A stretch of 64,000 nt of DNA. Source: Neoarius graeffei (lineage: Eukaryota; Chordata; Actinopteri; Siluriformes; Ariidae). The notes beneath the pieces were generated by a model. The model made no database searches. It was not told where the DNA came from and worked only from the letters and a program-made list of their open reading frames with translations. The position numbers and the translations under genes were made by a program. Below are positions 62,657 to 64,000 of the stretch, piece after piece. Location of the stretch: positions 56,311,738 through 56,375,737 of the forward strand of contig NC_083587.1 of NCBI RefSeq assembly GCF_027579695.1. Direction: 5' to 3'. How positions within the stretch are numbered: position 1 is the stretch's first letter; the number at the start of each line of letters is the position of its first letter.

Positions 62657-64000
62657 TTTAAAAATGAGTGTTATTTAACAAAGAAAAACATAATCACTGA
62701 TGGACACTATGGTTTCTGGGTAACATAAACTGCATTTTACAAAAAAAAAAGAAAAAACTTCAAAAGAGAAGAAAAAGAGACACAGGTAATATGACTGTTT
62801 ATTGATTTTAACAGGAACTAACGTCTCTTGTGCATGTTCTGCACAATTAAATGTAACTATAACTGGTTAAAAAGCATGACATGCCGTTTATTAAAAAATA
62901 AATAAATAAAATCCAGTTGTTTGAAAAGCACTGTGATATACAGTAAGAGAATAAAATACTTCAAGTTTATTATTTTCTTATTCCAGCAAACCATTTCATG
63001 CTTCCTTCCTTTCTTATTACCATGAAGTACATTGTAGGAAAAAACTATTGTAGGCCTCGTGTATGTAATTTTCCTAATAAACACACACGCCATTAATGCT
63101 TGATGGGATGCAAGGCACAAGATTGAAGGGTCTGGCCAATTCGCAATCACCAGGAAAATTTTCAGAAGTTGCCGCTGGATCTGCGTTGATAAGCAGCTCT
63201 TTGATTGTTCAAGCTGCTCATGGACATACTGGACTTCAGCGTAATTACTCGATAAAAAGCAGGATGCTGTGATTATCACGTCAAATCATCTATCAGAGCA
63301 AGACTGGGTGTATCAGGTGAAATGTCAGGGGAAGACGGGTACAAATTGCCATTGGGTTTGATTGCTGCATGTGAAACTGTAATATGGAATTTCCCTTCAC
63401 CTTTAATTAGTGTGTGCGTGTGTGGTGTTTGTAGACGTGTAGGTGATGGATGTACCTTTGAGCTAATTTAAGAGATGACATGATTAGTTAAAATAGTCCG
63501 AGGATATGGTACTAAGCAATAGCTTGTTTTTGGAAGCAGACAAAAATATTGGCACCATCAATCACCATCTGCAGTAATCCAATTATTCAATGTTTGTTCG
63601 TTTAGGTAAGCATACAATTTTAACTGTTATTTGCCACCCAATTTACAGTAGTGATTCAACATAAACAATACACAAGGAGGATTTTACAGTCACAACTGAG
63701 AAGAAACATTTACAACTCCGCCCACCACCACCCTGAAAGAGTCAACTCATAACACTATGGTTACTGGGAAAGGATTATGCATTTCGATAGAAACCAAAAA
63801 AACAAAACAAAAACTGGAGAAATCTCAAATCAAAACACACAACCTAATTATCATAGCCAAACGACTAACTATGACAAAATTTGTTTTTGTTACTCGTGGT
63901 GCTCCAACACCTTTCTACATCACCTTTCTCCATTAATTTGTTGCCCATCTGTACAGACAATCAGTAATGTGTTATAGCAACCAACAAAATTCAAGTAAAA
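62657..64000. other. No gene or element recognised
   Basis: AT-rich sequence with A-runs (62740-62760, 62893-62912). A 140-codon minus-strand ORF (62857-63279) has no recognisable domain and biased AT-rich composition; treated as chance. Confidence 0.4.

Noticed and set aside
62857..63279. 140-codon minus-strand ORF
   Set aside because: AT-rich with poly-Phe/Lys/Ile bias; no recognisable motif.

Overview
This is eukaryotic nuclear DNA from a teleost fish. It has spliced genes with GT-AG introns, a free-fatty-acid-receptor-type GPCR, several Tc1-like transposons, V-SINEs of the DANA/mermaid type, RTE/L2-type LINEs, hAT, piggyBac, Harbinger, Gypsy and Penelope-like elements. The SINE and Tc1 families suggest an otophysan fish, possibly a catfish; this is an inference from familiarity with the repeats and no search was run. 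There are no bacterial operons, rRNAs or CRISPR arrays.

Host genes are few. (1) At 6327-10722 on the plus strand lie the last exons of a type I membrane protein: a transmembrane exon, a short juxtamembrane exon, one long exon coding an Asn/Gln/Pro/His-rich cytoplasmic tail, and a short terminal exon. Its extracellular part is not visible and is probably upstream of the window. (2) At 52585-53568 on the plus strand is an intact single-exon short-chain fatty acid receptor (FFAR2/FFAR3-like). (3) Three short, mutually alignable exon-like segments on the plus strand at about 23.7, 33.6 and 48.8 kb may belong to a tandemly duplicated gene or be 5' exons of the receptor locus.

The rest is a layered transposon landscape. 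0-6 kb: Tc1 remnant, SINE, a Crypton-like fragment, a nearly intact Tc1, and a Penelope-type inverted repeat. 9-19 kb: SINEs, dispersed repeats and a dead Tc1. 19.3-22.7 kb: a full-length LINE flanked by a 13-bp target duplication. 24.5-33.4 kb: a nest about six levels deep (Tc1 in which sits another Tc1, then an unclassified element, a hAT, a piggyBac and a SINE), plus a second Tc1 with an uninterrupted transposase. 34-44.6 kb: AT-rich repeat, two Tc1 elements and a 5'-truncated Gypsy. 44.6-52.3 kb: Penelope, Crypton-like, SINE pairs, hAT MITE and a palindromic MITE just upstream of the GPCR. 54-62.7 kb: L2 inside a SINE, two Harbinger-like elements, SINEs and tandem repeats. 62.7-64 kb: nothing recognised.

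Many insertions have exact target-site duplications, so relative ages can be read directly. Most element genes are broken; the clearest exception is the Tc1 transposase at 31625-32647.
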